Part shown: in pieces, positions 42,229-50,323 of the stretch
How positions within the stretch are numbered: position 1 is the first letter of the stretch
How the letters are laid out: each line of letters starts with the position of its first letter
Assembly (NCBI RefSeq): GCF_025354435.1
Contig: NZ_JANXMU010000014.1
Location: 1 to 54,846 of the forward strand
DNA: 54,846 bases
Reading direction: 5' to 3'
DNA from: Rhodoferax sp.
GTDB taxonomy: Bacteria > Pseudomonadota > Gammaproteobacteria > Burkholderiales > Burkholderiaceae_C
Program-made: the position numbers and the translations under genes
The notes under the pieces: model-generated
Told to the model about the DNA's origin: nothing
The model's input: the letters and a program-made list of their open reading frames with translations, nothing else
Database searches by the model: none

Positions 42229-43170
42229 TCAAGCGTATTCGGCCAGCGACTTTTTCATCTTCTTCATGGCGGCGGTTTCGATCTGGCGAATCCGCTCGGC
42301 GCTGACACCGTAGACCGCAGCCAGATCGTGCAGCGTCATGCCGCCGGAGCCGTCATCGGCCACTTTCAGCCAGCGCTCTTCCACAATCCGGCGGCTGCGC
42401 TCGTCCAGGCCTTCCAGGGCGCTTTGGATGCCGTCGCCCGCCAGGTAGTCGCGGTCGCGGGCTTCCAGCAGGGCGGTGGGCTCCTGGTGGGTGTCGGCCA
42501 GGTAGGCGATCGGGCCATAGCTGTCTTCGCCGTCGTCGCTCGGACCTGGGTCCAGCATCACGTCGCCGCCCGACAGGCGGGTTTCCATCTCGATCACGTC
42601 TTCGCGCTTGACCTTGAGCTGGGTCGCCATCGACTCGATTTCAGACTCGCTCAGGGTTTCGCGGTGGGTGGCACCGTCCATGGCCGCCGAGTCGGACTTG
42701 AAACCTTGCTTCATCGACCGCAGGTTAAAGAACAGCTTGCGCTGCGCCTTAGTGGTGGCCACCTTGACCATACGGCAGTTTTTCAGGATGTACTCGTGCA
42801 TCTCGGCCTTGATCCAATGCAGCGCGTAGCTGACCAGACGTACGCCTTGGTCGGGGTCGAAGCGCTTCACGGCCTTCATCAGGCCAACGTTGCCTTCCTG
42901 GATCAGGTCGCCGTGCGGCAGGCCGTAGCCCAGGTACTGGCGGGCCACGGACACAACCAAGCGCAGGTGGGACATCACCAGCTTTCCGGCGGCATCGACG
43001 TCGTGATCGTTTTTAAGTTGGCGGGCAAACTGCTGCTCTTGCTCGAGGGTGAGCATGGGCATGCGGTTGACTGCCGAAATATATGCGTCGAGGTTGCCTA
43101 GCGGCGGCACCATCGCCCAGGGATTGGGGGCGGCCAGCGCGGAGGACATCGTTCCAGTTTGAAGGTTCAT
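42229..43170 (-). CDS. rpoH: RNA polymerase heat-shock sigma factor RpoH (sigma-32)
   Basis: A 313-residue sigma-70-family factor. Region 2 is LVMSHLRLVVSVARQYLGYG and LIQEGNVGLMKAVKRFDPDQ; YALHWIKAEMHEYILKN holds the -10-binding residues. The RpoH box QRKLFFNLR is present, which separates it from RpoD and RpoS. Region 4 ends DLAAVYGVSAERIRQIETAA. It directs transcription of heat-shock genes. The start MNLQTGTMSS (43170) has AAGGA upstream; MSSALAA 21 bases on is an alternative. A perfect CIRCE element lies 30 bases before the start, so the HrcA repressor should control it. Confidence 0.97.
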   Translation of the reverse strand: MNLQTGTMSSALAAPNPWAMVPPLGNLDAYISAVNRMPMLTLEQEQQFARQLKNDHDVDAAGKLVMSHLRLVVSVARQYLGYGLPHGDLIQEGNVGLMKAVKRFDPDQGVRLVSYALHWIKAEMHEYILKNCRMVKVATTKAQRKLFFNLRSMKQGFKSDSAAMDGATHRETLSESEIESMATQLKVKREDVIEMETRLSGGDVMLDPGPSDDGEDSYGPIAYLADTHQEPTALLEARDRDYLAGDGIQSALEGLDERSRRIVEERWLKVADDGSGGMTLHDLAAVYGVSAERIRQIETAAMKKMKKSLAEYA

Positions 43171-43196
43171 ACCAGATTCCTTTTCTCTAAGTCCGA

Positions 43197-43226
43197 ATAT
43201 TAGCACTCTATGGCTTCGAGTGCTAA
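43197..43226 (-). promoter_or_regulatory. Perfect CIRCE (HrcA operator) over the rpoH promoter
   Basis: TTAGCACTC (43200-43208), nine bases, GAGTGCTAA (43218-43226): both arms match the CIRCE consensus exactly. On the minus strand a -10 TAATAT (43197-43202) and a -35-like TTAGCA (43221-43226) lie within it, spaced by 18, so bound HrcA would block polymerase. Confidence 0.95.
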
Positions 43227-43338
43227 GCGTGTTTTATTGCACTTGCAATACGGGTAATTACTAGGAGTGGCGATGGGGCGCGAAGTTCCATGGTGGGTTG
43301 TACAGTGCCTCTACCCCTCCACCTTACAGAATGCCCCC

Positions 43339-43743
43339 ATGCCCATCCAAGCCCGCCTGCACCGCGCTCAAGGCGCACTCACCACCCTCACCAATGGCCG
43401 CCACGCCTGGCACGCCGATGTGGACAAAACTCTGGGCTCCGACGACCTGGCCCCCGACCCGCACGACCTGCTGGATTCGGCCCTGGCCGCCTGCACCGTG
43501 CTGACGCTGGAGCTGTACATCCGCCGCCGCAAGCTGGCCGTGACCGACCTGCGGGTGGACATTAGCCACGAGGAAGGCAAAACCGAAGACGGCCAGGTGC
43601 GCTACCAGCTCCAGCGCAGCCTGCATATTGAAGGCGACATCACGCCCGAAGACCGTGCCAAGCTGTTGGAGATCGCCAACAAATGCCCGATCCACCGCGT
43701 ACTGGAAGGCGACATCAGTGTCGCCACCACGCTGGTGGACTGA
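43339..43743 (+). CDS. OsmC family protein
   Basis: A 134-residue OsmC-fold protein. DPHDLLDSALAACTVLTLEL carries the first redox cysteine (AACT). The second is in LLEIANKCPIHRVLEGD (NKCPIH), the usual C-terminal motif of the YhfA/OsmC subgroup. It probably reduces hydroperoxides or acts on small thiols in the cytoplasm. The start MPIQARLHR is the family N-terminus; the open frame upstream to 43267 covers the likely promoter. Divergent from rpoH, with the CIRCE element between. A dispersed repeat copy follows ten bases after the stop. Confidence 0.88.
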   Translation: MPIQARLHRAQGALTTLTNGRHAWHADVDKTLGSDDLAPDPHDLLDSALAACTVLTLELYIRRRKLAVTDLRVDISHEEGKTEDGQVRYQLQRSLHIEGDITPEDRAKLLEIANKCPIHRVLEGDISVATTLVD

Positions 43744-43753
43744 TACTGCAGTT

Positions 43754-43798
43754 TCTATAGCTACTAGCGTAGGTGGAGTATGCGCTAGAGGCCAATTT
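43754..43798 (+). repeat. Dispersed CTAG repeat, copy 9
   Basis: TCTATAGCTACTAGCGTAGG ... ATGCGCTAGAGGCCAATTT, in the gap between the convergent osmC and glcF genes. Two bases of the glcF stop codon (43797-43799) lie in its right end. Confidence 0.85.
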
Positions 43799-45029
43799 AA
43801 TGCGAAAAAATAGCCTCGTCCAGCACCTCTACCCAGTGCCGTACCGGCGTGGCTGTACCGCTTTGCAGGTGCTGGATGCAGCCAATGTTGGCCGAGACGA
43901 TCACTTGCGCGCCCAGCGGTTCCAGGTTTTGTAGCTTGCGGTCGCGCAACTGGTACGCCAGCGTAGGCTGCAGCACCGAGTAGGTACCCGCCGAGCCGCA
44001 GCACAAATGGCTTTCTGATCCCGCTATTTGTACCTTGAAGCCCAGCGCGCCCAGGTGCGTCTCCACCCCGCCGCGCAGCTGTTGGCCGTGTTGCAGCGTA
44101 CAGGGCGGGTGGAAGGCGAGTTGGGTGATGTCACCGACCCTCACCTTGTCGCGCAGGGCCTCCACCAAATCGGGCAGCAGTTCGCTCAGGTCGCGGGTCA
44201 GCTCGCTGATTAAGGTGGCTTTGTGGGCGTAGGCCGGGTCGGCGGCCAGGGCGTGGGCGTAGTCTTTGACCATCACACCACAGCCGCTGGCGTTCATCAC
44301 GATGGCCTCGGGTTTATGGGCTTGTAGCAGCGGCCACCAGGCGTCGATGTTGCGGCGCATGTCATCCAGGCCGCCGGCGTGGTCGCCCAGGTGGCTGCGC
44401 AGCGCGCCGCAGCAACCGGCCTTCTCGGCCACCAGGGTCTGGATACCCGCTGCGTCCAGCACGCGGGCGGTGGCGCTGTTGATATTGGGCATCATGGCCG
44501 GTTGCACACAGCCGGTCAGCATCAGCACCTTGCGGGCGTGCTCGCGGGTGGGCCAGGGCTTGGCGGCGGTGGCAGCCGGTACTTTTTTCTTCAGCACCGG
44601 GGGCAGTAGCGGGCGCAGGATCTGGCCAGCCTTCATCGCCGGAGCGAACAGCGGAGAGGTCAGGCCTTCCTTGAGCAGCCAACGGGCGGCCTTTTCCAGG
44701 GTAGGGCGTTCCACCCTCGCATCAACGATGCGCCGCCCGATGTCTACCAGCGCGCCATACTCCACGCCGCTGGGGCAGGTGGATTCACAGTTGCGGCAGG
44801 TCAGGCAGCGGTCCAGGTGCTGCTGGGTGCTGCGGGTCACCTCGGCCCCTTCCAGCACCTGTTTCATCAGGTAGATGCGGCCTCGGGGCCCGTCCAGCTC
44901 GTCGCCCAGCAGCTGGTAGGTGGGGCAGGTGGCGGTGCAGAAGCCGCAGTGCACGCATTTGCGCAGGATGGCCTCGGCGGCTTGGCCGTCGGCGGTGTTC
45001 TTGAATTCGGCCGATAAATTGGTTTGCAT
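43797..45029 (-). CDS. glcF: Glycolate oxidase iron-sulfur subunit
   Basis: A 410-residue protein. Two 4Fe-4S sites are visible: CVHCGFCTATCP (about 24-35) and CLTCRNCESTCP (about 74-85). The C-terminal half has two CCG-domain motifs (EKAGCCGALRSHLG and SHLCCGSAGTYS). It passes electrons from the GlcD flavin to the respiratory chain. The MQTNLSAEF start at 45029 is the family N-terminus; the open frame further upstream overlaps glcE. glcE lies two bases upstream, so the three glc genes form one operon. Confidence 0.96.
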   Translation of the reverse strand: MQTNLSAEFKNTADGQAAEAILRKCVHCGFCTATCPTYQLLGDELDGPRGRIYLMKQVLEGAEVTRSTQQHLDRCLTCRNCESTCPSGVEYGALVDIGRRIVDARVERPTLEKAARWLLKEGLTSPLFAPAMKAGQILRPLLPPVLKKKVPAATAAKPWPTREHARKVLMLTGCVQPAMMPNINSATARVLDAAGIQTLVAEKAGCCGALRSHLGDHAGGLDDMRRNIDAWWPLLQAHKPEAIVMNASGCGVMVKDYAHALAADPAYAHKATLISELTRDLSELLPDLVEALRDKVRVGDITQLAFHPPCTLQHGQQLRGGVETHLGALGFKVQIAGSESHLCCGSAGTYSVLQPTLAYQLRDRKLQNLEPLGAQVIVSANIGCIQHLQSGTATPVRHWVEVLDEAIFSH

Positions 45030-45031
45030 TT

Positions 45032-46117
45032 TTATAGCCCGGGGTACATACGGCCAGGGTTGAAGATCCCCCGGGGATCGAAGGCGGTTTTCAGGCCTTT
45101 GTGGATGCGCTGCAACGGGGCCGACAGCGGTGTGAAGACCTCGGTGCGCGGCGCAGCGCCACGGAACAAGGTGGCATGGCCACCGGCTCGGACCGCCGCG
45201 GCGCGGACCTGTTTGACGGTGGCCTGGCCGCGTAACCAGCGCTGGGCCCCGCCCCATTCGATGCACTGCACCCCCGGCAGGTCCAGCGGCGGGGTGGTGG
45301 CGGGTACCGAGAGGCGCCACAGGTGTTCGCCCTTGGCCAGGTGGTTGCTGTCGAGGTGGAAGAAGGCGTGCTGGTGGTCGCGCACGCTGTCCCACCAGCT
45401 GGTGGCTATTTCCGGCTCCACCACCGTGCCGCCTAGCTTGGCGCAGGCCGCGGTCACGGCCGCCTGCGCACCCGCCAGCCGCAGGTGCAACTGGCCGTGG
45501 TGCCAGGCGCTGGCGTTGATGGGCAGCGGCTGGCCGGCCCAGGCGTTGAGTTGTTTCAAAGCGGCGGCTTCGTCCATGGCAAACACCCGCGTGGCGGTGG
45601 CCGTGGCGATAGGAAGCACCTTGAGCGATACCTCGCAGATCACGCCCAGCACGCCCAGCGACCCTGCCATGACGCGCGACACGTCGTACCCGGCCACGTT
45701 CTTGATGACTTGGCCGCCAAAGCTCAGCACCTCGCCTTGGCCGTTCAGTACCGTGGTGCCCAGTACGTAGTCGCGCACGCAGCCCACGCTGGCGCGCGAT
45801 GGGCCGGACAGGCCCGCGGCGACCATGCCGCCGACCGTGCCGTCTGGGCCGAAACGTGGCGGCTCAAAGGGCAGGCACTGGCCTTTCTCGGCCAGGCGGG
45901 CCTCCAGCTCGGCCAGTCGGGTGCCTGCCCGCACGGTGACCACCAGTTCGCTGGGCTCATAGCTGCTGATGCCGGTCAGCGGGCGCATGTCCAGCACCTC
46001 GCCGTGGGGAATCTCGCCGTAGAAATGCTTGGTGTTGCCGCCCTGGATGTCCAGGGGCTTGTGGGCGCTACGGACCTGGTCGATCAGGCGCTGTAAAACA
46101 GGGTCTTGGGTGATCAT
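45032..46117 (-). CDS. glcE: Glycolate oxidase FAD-binding subunit GlcE
   Basis: A 361-residue FAD-domain protein related to GlcD but shorter. LDIQGGNTKHFYGE and FEPPRFGPDGTVGGMVAAGL are the FAD_binding_4 segments; LGTTVLNGQGEVLSFGGQVI and NVAGYDVSRVMAGSLGVLG follow. The C-terminus ends FDPRGIFNPGRMYPGL, the usual family end. It forms a complex with GlcD and GlcF that oxidises glycolate to glyoxylate at the inner membrane. The start codon shares one base with the glcD stop. Confidence 0.95.
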   Translation of the reverse strand: MITQDPVLQRLIDQVRSAHKPLDIQGGNTKHFYGEIPHGEVLDMRPLTGISSYEPSELVVTVRAGTRLAELEARLAEKGQCLPFEPPRFGPDGTVGGMVAAGLSGPSRASVGCVRDYVLGTTVLNGQGEVLSFGGQVIKNVAGYDVSRVMAGSLGVLGVICEVSLKVLPIATATATRVFAMDEAAALKQLNAWAGQPLPINASAWHHGQLHLRLAGAQAAVTAACAKLGGTVVEPEIATSWWDSVRDHQHAFFHLDSNHLAKGEHLWRLSVPATTPPLDLPGVQCIEWGGAQRWLRGQATVKQVRAAAVRAGGHATLFRGAAPRTEVFTPLSAPLQRIHKGLKTAFDPRGIFNPGRMYPGL

Positions 46118-47610
46118 CAGAATCTTGGCAAATGGGGGAAGGGCAGCAGGCCGCGCAGCACGGTGAGCTTGCCGTATTCGGCGCAGCGCTGGAGGCTGGG
46201 GATGACCTTGCCGGGGTTCAGCAGTTCCACCGGGTCGAAGGCGCGCTTGACGGCAAACATTTGCTCCCGCTCGGGCGCGCTGAACTGCACACACATGGAG
46301 TTGAGCTTTTCCACGCCCACGCCGTGCTCGCCAGTCACCGTGCCGCCCAGGCGCACGCTGGTTTCCAGAATGTCCGCGCCAAACAGCTCGCAGCGGTGCA
46401 TCTGGTCGGGGTCGTTGGCATCGAACAAGATGAGCGGGTGCAGGTTGCCATCACCCGCGTGGAACACATTGGCGCAGGCCAGGCCGTACTGGGTTTCCAT
46501 GGCCTCGATGGCGCGCAGAATTTCGGCCAGCTTTTTGCGCGGAATGGTGGAGTCCATGCACATGTAGTCGGGGCTGATGCGGCCCGAGGCCGGAAAGGCG
46601 TTTTTGCGGCCGCTCCAGAACTTCAGGCGCTGGGCTTCGTCGCGGCTGATGGCGATGCCGGATGCCCCGTTGGCCTCCAGCACGCTGCGCATGTGGGCAA
46701 TTTCTTCTTCCACCTCTTCCAGGGTGCCGTCGCTCTCGCACAGCAGGATGGCGGCGGCATTCAGGTCGTAACCGGCATGCACAAAGTCTTCTACGGCGGC
46801 GGTCATGCGCTTGTCCATCAGCTCCAGCCCGGCGGGGATGATGCCCGCGGCGATGACGCTGGCCACGGCGTTGCCCGCAGCCTCCACGGTGTCAAAGCTG
46901 GCCATGATGCAGCGGGCGATTTGCGGCTTGGGGATGAGCTTGACGGTGACCTCGGTGGTCACGGCCAGCATGCCCTCGCTGCCGATGATGAGGGGCAGCA
47001 GGTCCAGGCCGGGCACGTCCAGCGCTTCCGAGCCGAATTCCACCACCTCGCCTTCCACGGTGAAGCCGCGCACCCGCAGCACGTTATGCAGGGTGAGGCC
47101 GTACTTCAGGCAGTGCACGCCGCCGGAGTTTTCGGCCACGTTGCCGCCTATCGTGCAGGCGATCTGGCTGCTCGGGTCGGGGGCGTAGTACAGGCCGTGG
47201 GGCGCCGCAGCTTCGCTGATGGCCAGGTTGCGCACGCCGCACTGCACGGTGGCGGTGCAGGCCAGCGGGTCTACCTGCAGGATGCGGTTGAACTTGGCCA
47301 GTGACAGCGTCACACCCAGGGTGTGCGGCATGGCTCCGCCCGACAGGCCCGTACCCGCACCCCGGGCCACGATGGGCACGCCCATTCGGTGGCAGATCTG
47401 CAGCACCGCGGCCACCTGGGCCTCGGTTTCGGGCAGCACCACCACCAGCGGCTGGGCGCGGTAGGCGGTCAGGCCGTCGCATTCGTAAGGCGTGGTGTCT
47501 TCTGTGCGTGACAGGATGGCGTGGCGGGGCAGGGCGGCGGCCAGGGCGCTGGCGACCTCGGCACGGCGGCTGAGCACCTGCGGGCGGTCTTCAAGGGGGG
47601 AGGTGTTCAT
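46117..47610 (-). CDS. glcD: Glycolate oxidase subunit GlcD (FAD-linked)
   Basis: A 497-residue flavoprotein. PIVARGAGTGLSGGAMPHTL is the FAD pyrophosphate loop, GGNVAENSGGVHCLKYGLT the second, and CANVFHAGDGNLHPLILFD carries the catalytic His area. EHGVGVEKLNSMCVQFSAPE and the closing LLNPGKVIPSLQRC are family signatures. It oxidises glycolate (and may take D-lactate). First gene of glcD-glcE-glcF. No glc regulator is next to it. Normal length, no defect. Confidence 0.95.
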   Translation of the reverse strand: MNTSPLEDRPQVLSRRAEVASALAAALPRHAILSRTEDTTPYECDGLTAYRAQPLVVVLPETEAQVAAVLQICHRMGVPIVARGAGTGLSGGAMPHTLGVTLSLAKFNRILQVDPLACTATVQCGVRNLAISEAAAPHGLYYAPDPSSQIACTIGGNVAENSGGVHCLKYGLTLHNVLRVRGFTVEGEVVEFGSEALDVPGLDLLPLIIGSEGMLAVTTEVTVKLIPKPQIARCIMASFDTVEAAGNAVASVIAAGIIPAGLELMDKRMTAAVEDFVHAGYDLNAAAILLCESDGTLEEVEEEIAHMRSVLEANGASGIAISRDEAQRLKFWSGRKNAFPASGRISPDYMCMDSTIPRKKLAEILRAIEAMETQYGLACANVFHAGDGNLHPLILFDANDPDQMHRCELFGADILETSVRLGGTVTGEHGVGVEKLNSMCVQFSAPEREQMFAVKRAFDPVELLNPGKVIPSLQRCAEYGKLTVLRGLLPFPHLPRF

Positions 47611-47762
47611 GGTGTGTGGGGTCGGCAGGTCTTTGACTATAAGCAGCCAGGGCCGGTGCTGGGGCTGAAATTTCTGGTGGCCGGCGTTGCAGAAATCTGT
47701 GGGCGTGGGTGGCCTGTTTCATGCTTCATATTGGCATCCATCCATTCACCCGAGAGCCGCCT

Positions 47763-49253
47763 ATGTTGCCCGTCCTGCCAGACCCCGTAGAAGAACGCCT
47801 GCCCGCCGCGCAGCTCACCGCCCTGGGCCTGCAGCACGTGCTGGTGATGTACGCCGGTGCCGTGGCCGTGCCGCTCATCGTAGGCCGCGCGCTCAAGCTC
47901 AGCCCGGAGCAGGTGGGCATGCTGATTTCGGCCGATCTGTTTTGCTGCGGTCTGGTCACGTTGATCCAGGCGCTGGGGACTACGCAGTGGTTTGGCATCA
48001 AGCTGCCGGTGATGATGGGCGTGACCTTTGCGTCGGTAGCCCCCATGGTTGCCATGGCCAACAGCCACCCCGGCTTGGAGGGCGCGGGTCTGGTGTTTGG
48101 CTCCATCATCGGCGCGGGCGTGGTGTCTATTTTGATTGCGCCGCTGGTGAGCCGCCTGCTGCGGTTTTTTCCGCCGGTGGTCACCGGCACCATCATCGCG
48201 GTCATTGGCATCAGCCTGATGCGTGTGGGCATCAACTGGATTTTTGGCAACCCGTTTGGCCCCACCGCGCCCAGCGTGGTCAACCCCGACCACGCCCAGT
48301 GGCTGGCCAATGCCGCCGCCGTGGCCACCGCGCCCGGCTCGCCCCTGCCGCCGGTGCCTGCTGGCTTGGCTATTGCGCCCAGCGTGCCCAACCCCAAGTA
48401 CGCCGACCTCACCGGCGTGGGCATTGCCGCGCTGGTGCTGGTGACCATTTTGCTGATCGCCAAGTATGCCAAGGGTTTTTTTGCCAATATCTCGGTGCTG
48501 CTCGGGATCGTGGCGGGCGGGGTGGTGGCCAGCGCGCTGGGGCTGATGACGTTTGAAAAAGTCGGCAAGGCCGCGTGGTTCGACTTGGTGCTGCCGTTCG
48601 AGATTGCGCTGCCCATCTTTGACCCGGTGCTGATCCTGACCATGTCGCTGGTGATGGTGGTGGTGATGATCGAGTCCACCGGCATGTTTCTGGCGCTGGG
48701 CGACATGACAGGGCGCAAGGTGGACCAGGCGGCGCTGACCCGGGGCCTGCGCACCGACGGCCTGGGCACGTTGATCGGCGGCATCTTCAATACCTTCCCT
48801 TACACCAGCTTTTCGCAGAATGTGGGCCTGGTGGCGGTGACCGGGGTGAAGAGCCGGTTTGTCTGTGTGGCCGGGGGCTTGCTGCTGATTTTGCTGGGCC
48901 TGCTGCCCAAGATGGCGGCGCTGGTCGAATCCCTGCCCACCGTGGTGCTGGGCGGCGCGGGGCTGGTGATGTTTGGCATGGTGGCCGCCACCGGTATCCG
49001 CATCCTGGGCGGGGTGGACTTCAAAACCAACCGCTTCAACGCGCTGATCGTGGCCATTTCCATCGGCATCGGCATGGTGCCGCTGATTGCGCCCAACTTC
49101 AAACAGTGGATGCCGCACAGCCTGCACCCCTTGATCGAGTCTGGCATTCTGCTGGCATCCATCGCGGCGGTGGCGCTGAACCTGTATTTCAACGGGGCCA
49201 AGGGCGGGGCCGATGAGGCCATTGCCGCCGCCAAAATGGCGGATGCCCACTAG
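47763..49253 (+). CDS. NCS2 family xanthine/uric acid permease
   Basis: A 496-residue membrane protein with about 12-14 segments. Landmarks: LGLQHVLVMYAGAVAVPLIV in the first segment, LPVMMGVTFASVAPMVAMA, and the NCS2 core VMVVVMIESTGMFLALGDM with the conserved ES/TG. Then GLRTDGLGTLIGGIFNTFPY and TSFSQNVGLVAVTGV (substrate-binding QN). It takes up purines such as xanthine or urate with a cation. Exact substrate unknown. I start at MLPVLPDP (47763); ATGs at 47709 and 47724 give longer tails unlike the family. Divergent from glcD. Confidence 0.9.
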   Translation: MLPVLPDPVEERLPAAQLTALGLQHVLVMYAGAVAVPLIVGRALKLSPEQVGMLISADLFCCGLVTLIQALGTTQWFGIKLPVMMGVTFASVAPMVAMANSHPGLEGAGLVFGSIIGAGVVSILIAPLVSRLLRFFPPVVTGTIIAVIGISLMRVGINWIFGNPFGPTAPSVVNPDHAQWLANAAAVATAPGSPLPPVPAGLAIAPSVPNPKYADLTGVGIAALVLVTILLIAKYAKGFFANISVLLGIVAGGVVASALGLMTFEKVGKAAWFDLVLPFEIALPIFDPVLILTMSLVMVVVMIESTGMFLALGDMTGRKVDQAALTRGLRTDGLGTLIGGIFNTFPYTSFSQNVGLVAVTGVKSRFVCVAGGLLLILLGLLPKMAALVESLPTVVLGGAGLVMFGMVAATGIRILGGVDFKTNRFNALIVAISIGIGMVPLIAPNFKQWMPHSLHPLIESGILLASIAAVALNLYFNGAKGGADEAIAAAKMADAH

Positions 49254-49354
49254 TTGACGTTGTCACTTCAGAAAAGTAACGACTGAGCTCCCTCGTGCTG
49301 ACATAACGCATGCCATCCAGAAACACCGCAGAACTGGCTTTGCCCGGCTGCTTG

Positions 49355-49381
49355 TCGTATCTGTTTTTCAAACAGATACGA
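49355..49381. other. Perfect 12-bp hairpin without known role
   Basis: TCGTATCTGTTT (49355-49366) and AAACAGATACGA (49370-49381) pair without mismatch around loop TTC. A G run follows on the plus strand, not a T run, so it is not a normal terminator. It lies in the 264-base gap after the permease, which otherwise holds only repeat copy 10. Confidence 0.6.
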
Positions 49382-49438
49382 GGGGGGAGGCGAAAGATGC
49401 GTAGCACTGCAGCCTAGGGTGTGAAAATTTACTCCTAA

Positions 49439-49485
49439 AAAAATAGCGTCTAGCGTATGTTTAATATACGCTAGACGCTATTTTT
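49439..49485. repeat. Dispersed CTAG repeat, copy 10, terminator-like
   Basis: Arms AAATAGCGTCTAGCGTAT (49441-49458) and ATACGCTAGACGCTATTT (49466-49483) pair perfectly; two more A-T pairs on the outside give 20. Loop of seven bases. Here the inner word is CGTCTAGCG instead of GCTGCTAGCG, with the change compensated on the other arm. T and A runs on both sides suit a bidirectional terminator for the convergent genes. Confidence 0.9.
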
Positions 49486-49517
49486 ACATCTAGTTTTTTG
49501 GTTTAAAAATATAGCAA

Positions 49518-49745
49518 TCAGCTACCGGGCGAGGTGCCTGCATGCGGGTTGGCCTGTACTGGGGCTGCGGTGGTGGCACCGGGGTGGCCCCACCAGTCTT
49601 TGGGGTCGGTGAAGGTAACCCGGCAGCCGGTGCAGCGGTACACGCCGGTCGGCAGGAGCGCGCCGCTGGCATCGCGGCCAATCACGGGCTGGTAGCTGGT
49701 GGCACCGCATTGGCTGCATTTGTAAATCGTTTTGTAATGCGTCAT
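49518..49745 (-). CDS. Small zinc-ribbon protein of unknown function
   Basis: A 75-residue protein starting MTHYKTIYKCSQCGATSYQP. Two CxxC pairs (CSQC at about 10-13 and CTGC at about 38-41) form a zinc ribbon. The C-terminal part, DPKDWWGHPGATTAA, is Pro/Ala-rich and probably unstructured. I place the start at 49745 because it leads straight into the ribbon; a longer frame to 49838 adds no recognisable sequence. It lies between the Lrp-type regulator and repeat copy 10. No function can be assigned. Confidence 0.65.
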   Translation of the reverse strand: MTHYKTIYKCSQCGATSYQPVIGRDASGALLPTGVYRCTGCRVTFTDPKDWWGHPGATTAAPVQANPHAGTSPGS

Positions 49746-49806
49746 GGTGCGGGTAATGTAAATGCATACAGGCTGACTCTGTGCCCCAAGGCTGTAAAGC
49801 CCCGGG

Positions 49807-50295
49807 TCATGCGGGGAGCACCGGCACAAACGGTGCAAATTTGCTGCGCTTGAGGCTAAAAAATGCCTTCACATTGCGCACATTGGCGTCAACGGTAAAC
49901 AAGCGCTGCGCCAGCGCCAAGTAGCCCGGCATGTCGTGCGCAAACACCACCAAGCAGAAATCAGGCCCGGGCGACACGCGGTAGCACTGCTGCACGGCTT
50001 CATCGGCAGCCACCCGCAGCTCGAAAGCGGCCAAGCGTTCCTCGTCCTGCCGGTCCAGCGTGATCTCAACGATGGCCGTGAGGCCGTGGCCCTGCTGCAC
50101 CGCCAGTTTGTCGGCACTCAAAATAGCCACCTGCCGCTCGATCAGCCCCGCTTCCACCAGCCGCTTGACCCGGCGCAGGCAGGTAGGTGCGGATACATGC
50201 ACCAGCTCGGCCAGGGCGAGGTTGCTCAGCGACGCATCTATCTGCAGCTGGTGCAGCAGGCGCAGGTCGGTATTGTCTAGATTTATTTGTTCCAT
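49807..50295 (-). CDS. Lrp/AsnC family transcriptional regulator
   Basis: A 162-residue regulator. N-terminal HTH: LDNTDLRLLHQLQIDASLSN, LALAELVHVSAPTCLRRVKR and LVEAGLIERQVAIL. C-terminal RAM domain: LTAIVEITLDRQDEERLAAF and YRVSPGPDFCLVVFAHDMPG. It likely senses an amino acid; the target may be its own gene or glmS, which is divergent with 135 AT-rich bases between. TATATT lies six bases before the ATG and a palindrome overlaps the promoter, which suggests autoregulation. Confidence 0.92.
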   Translation of the reverse strand: MEQINLDNTDLRLLHQLQIDASLSNLALAELVHVSAPTCLRRVKRLVEAGLIERQVAILSADKLAVQQGHGLTAIVEITLDRQDEERLAAFELRVAADEAVQQCYRVSPGPDFCLVVFAHDMPGYLALAQRLFTVDANVRNVKAFFSLKRSKFAPFVPVLPA

Positions 50296-50301
50296 AAATT
50301 T

Positions 50302-50323
50302 AATATAAATGAAATTTAATTTC
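50302..50323 (-). promoter_or_regulatory. Promoter and palindrome of the Lrp/AsnC regulator gene
   Basis: On the minus strand -10 TATATT (50302-50307) ends six bases before the ATG. GAAATT-T-AATTTC (50311-50323) is a 13-base palindrome just upstream, in the expected spacer. Such AT-rich dyads fit Lrp-family binding. The whole 50296-50400 stretch is AT-rich, unlike its surroundings, and also serves the glmS side. Confidence 0.5.

Noticed and set aside
47637-49250. 537-codon frame on the minus strand
   Set aside because: Antisense of the NCS2 permease; no signal, domain or ribosome site.
49189-49407. 72-codon minus-strand frame with a FLDGMRYVSTRELSRYFSE stretch
   Set aside because: No ribosome site, no family, and half of it is antisense to the permease end.
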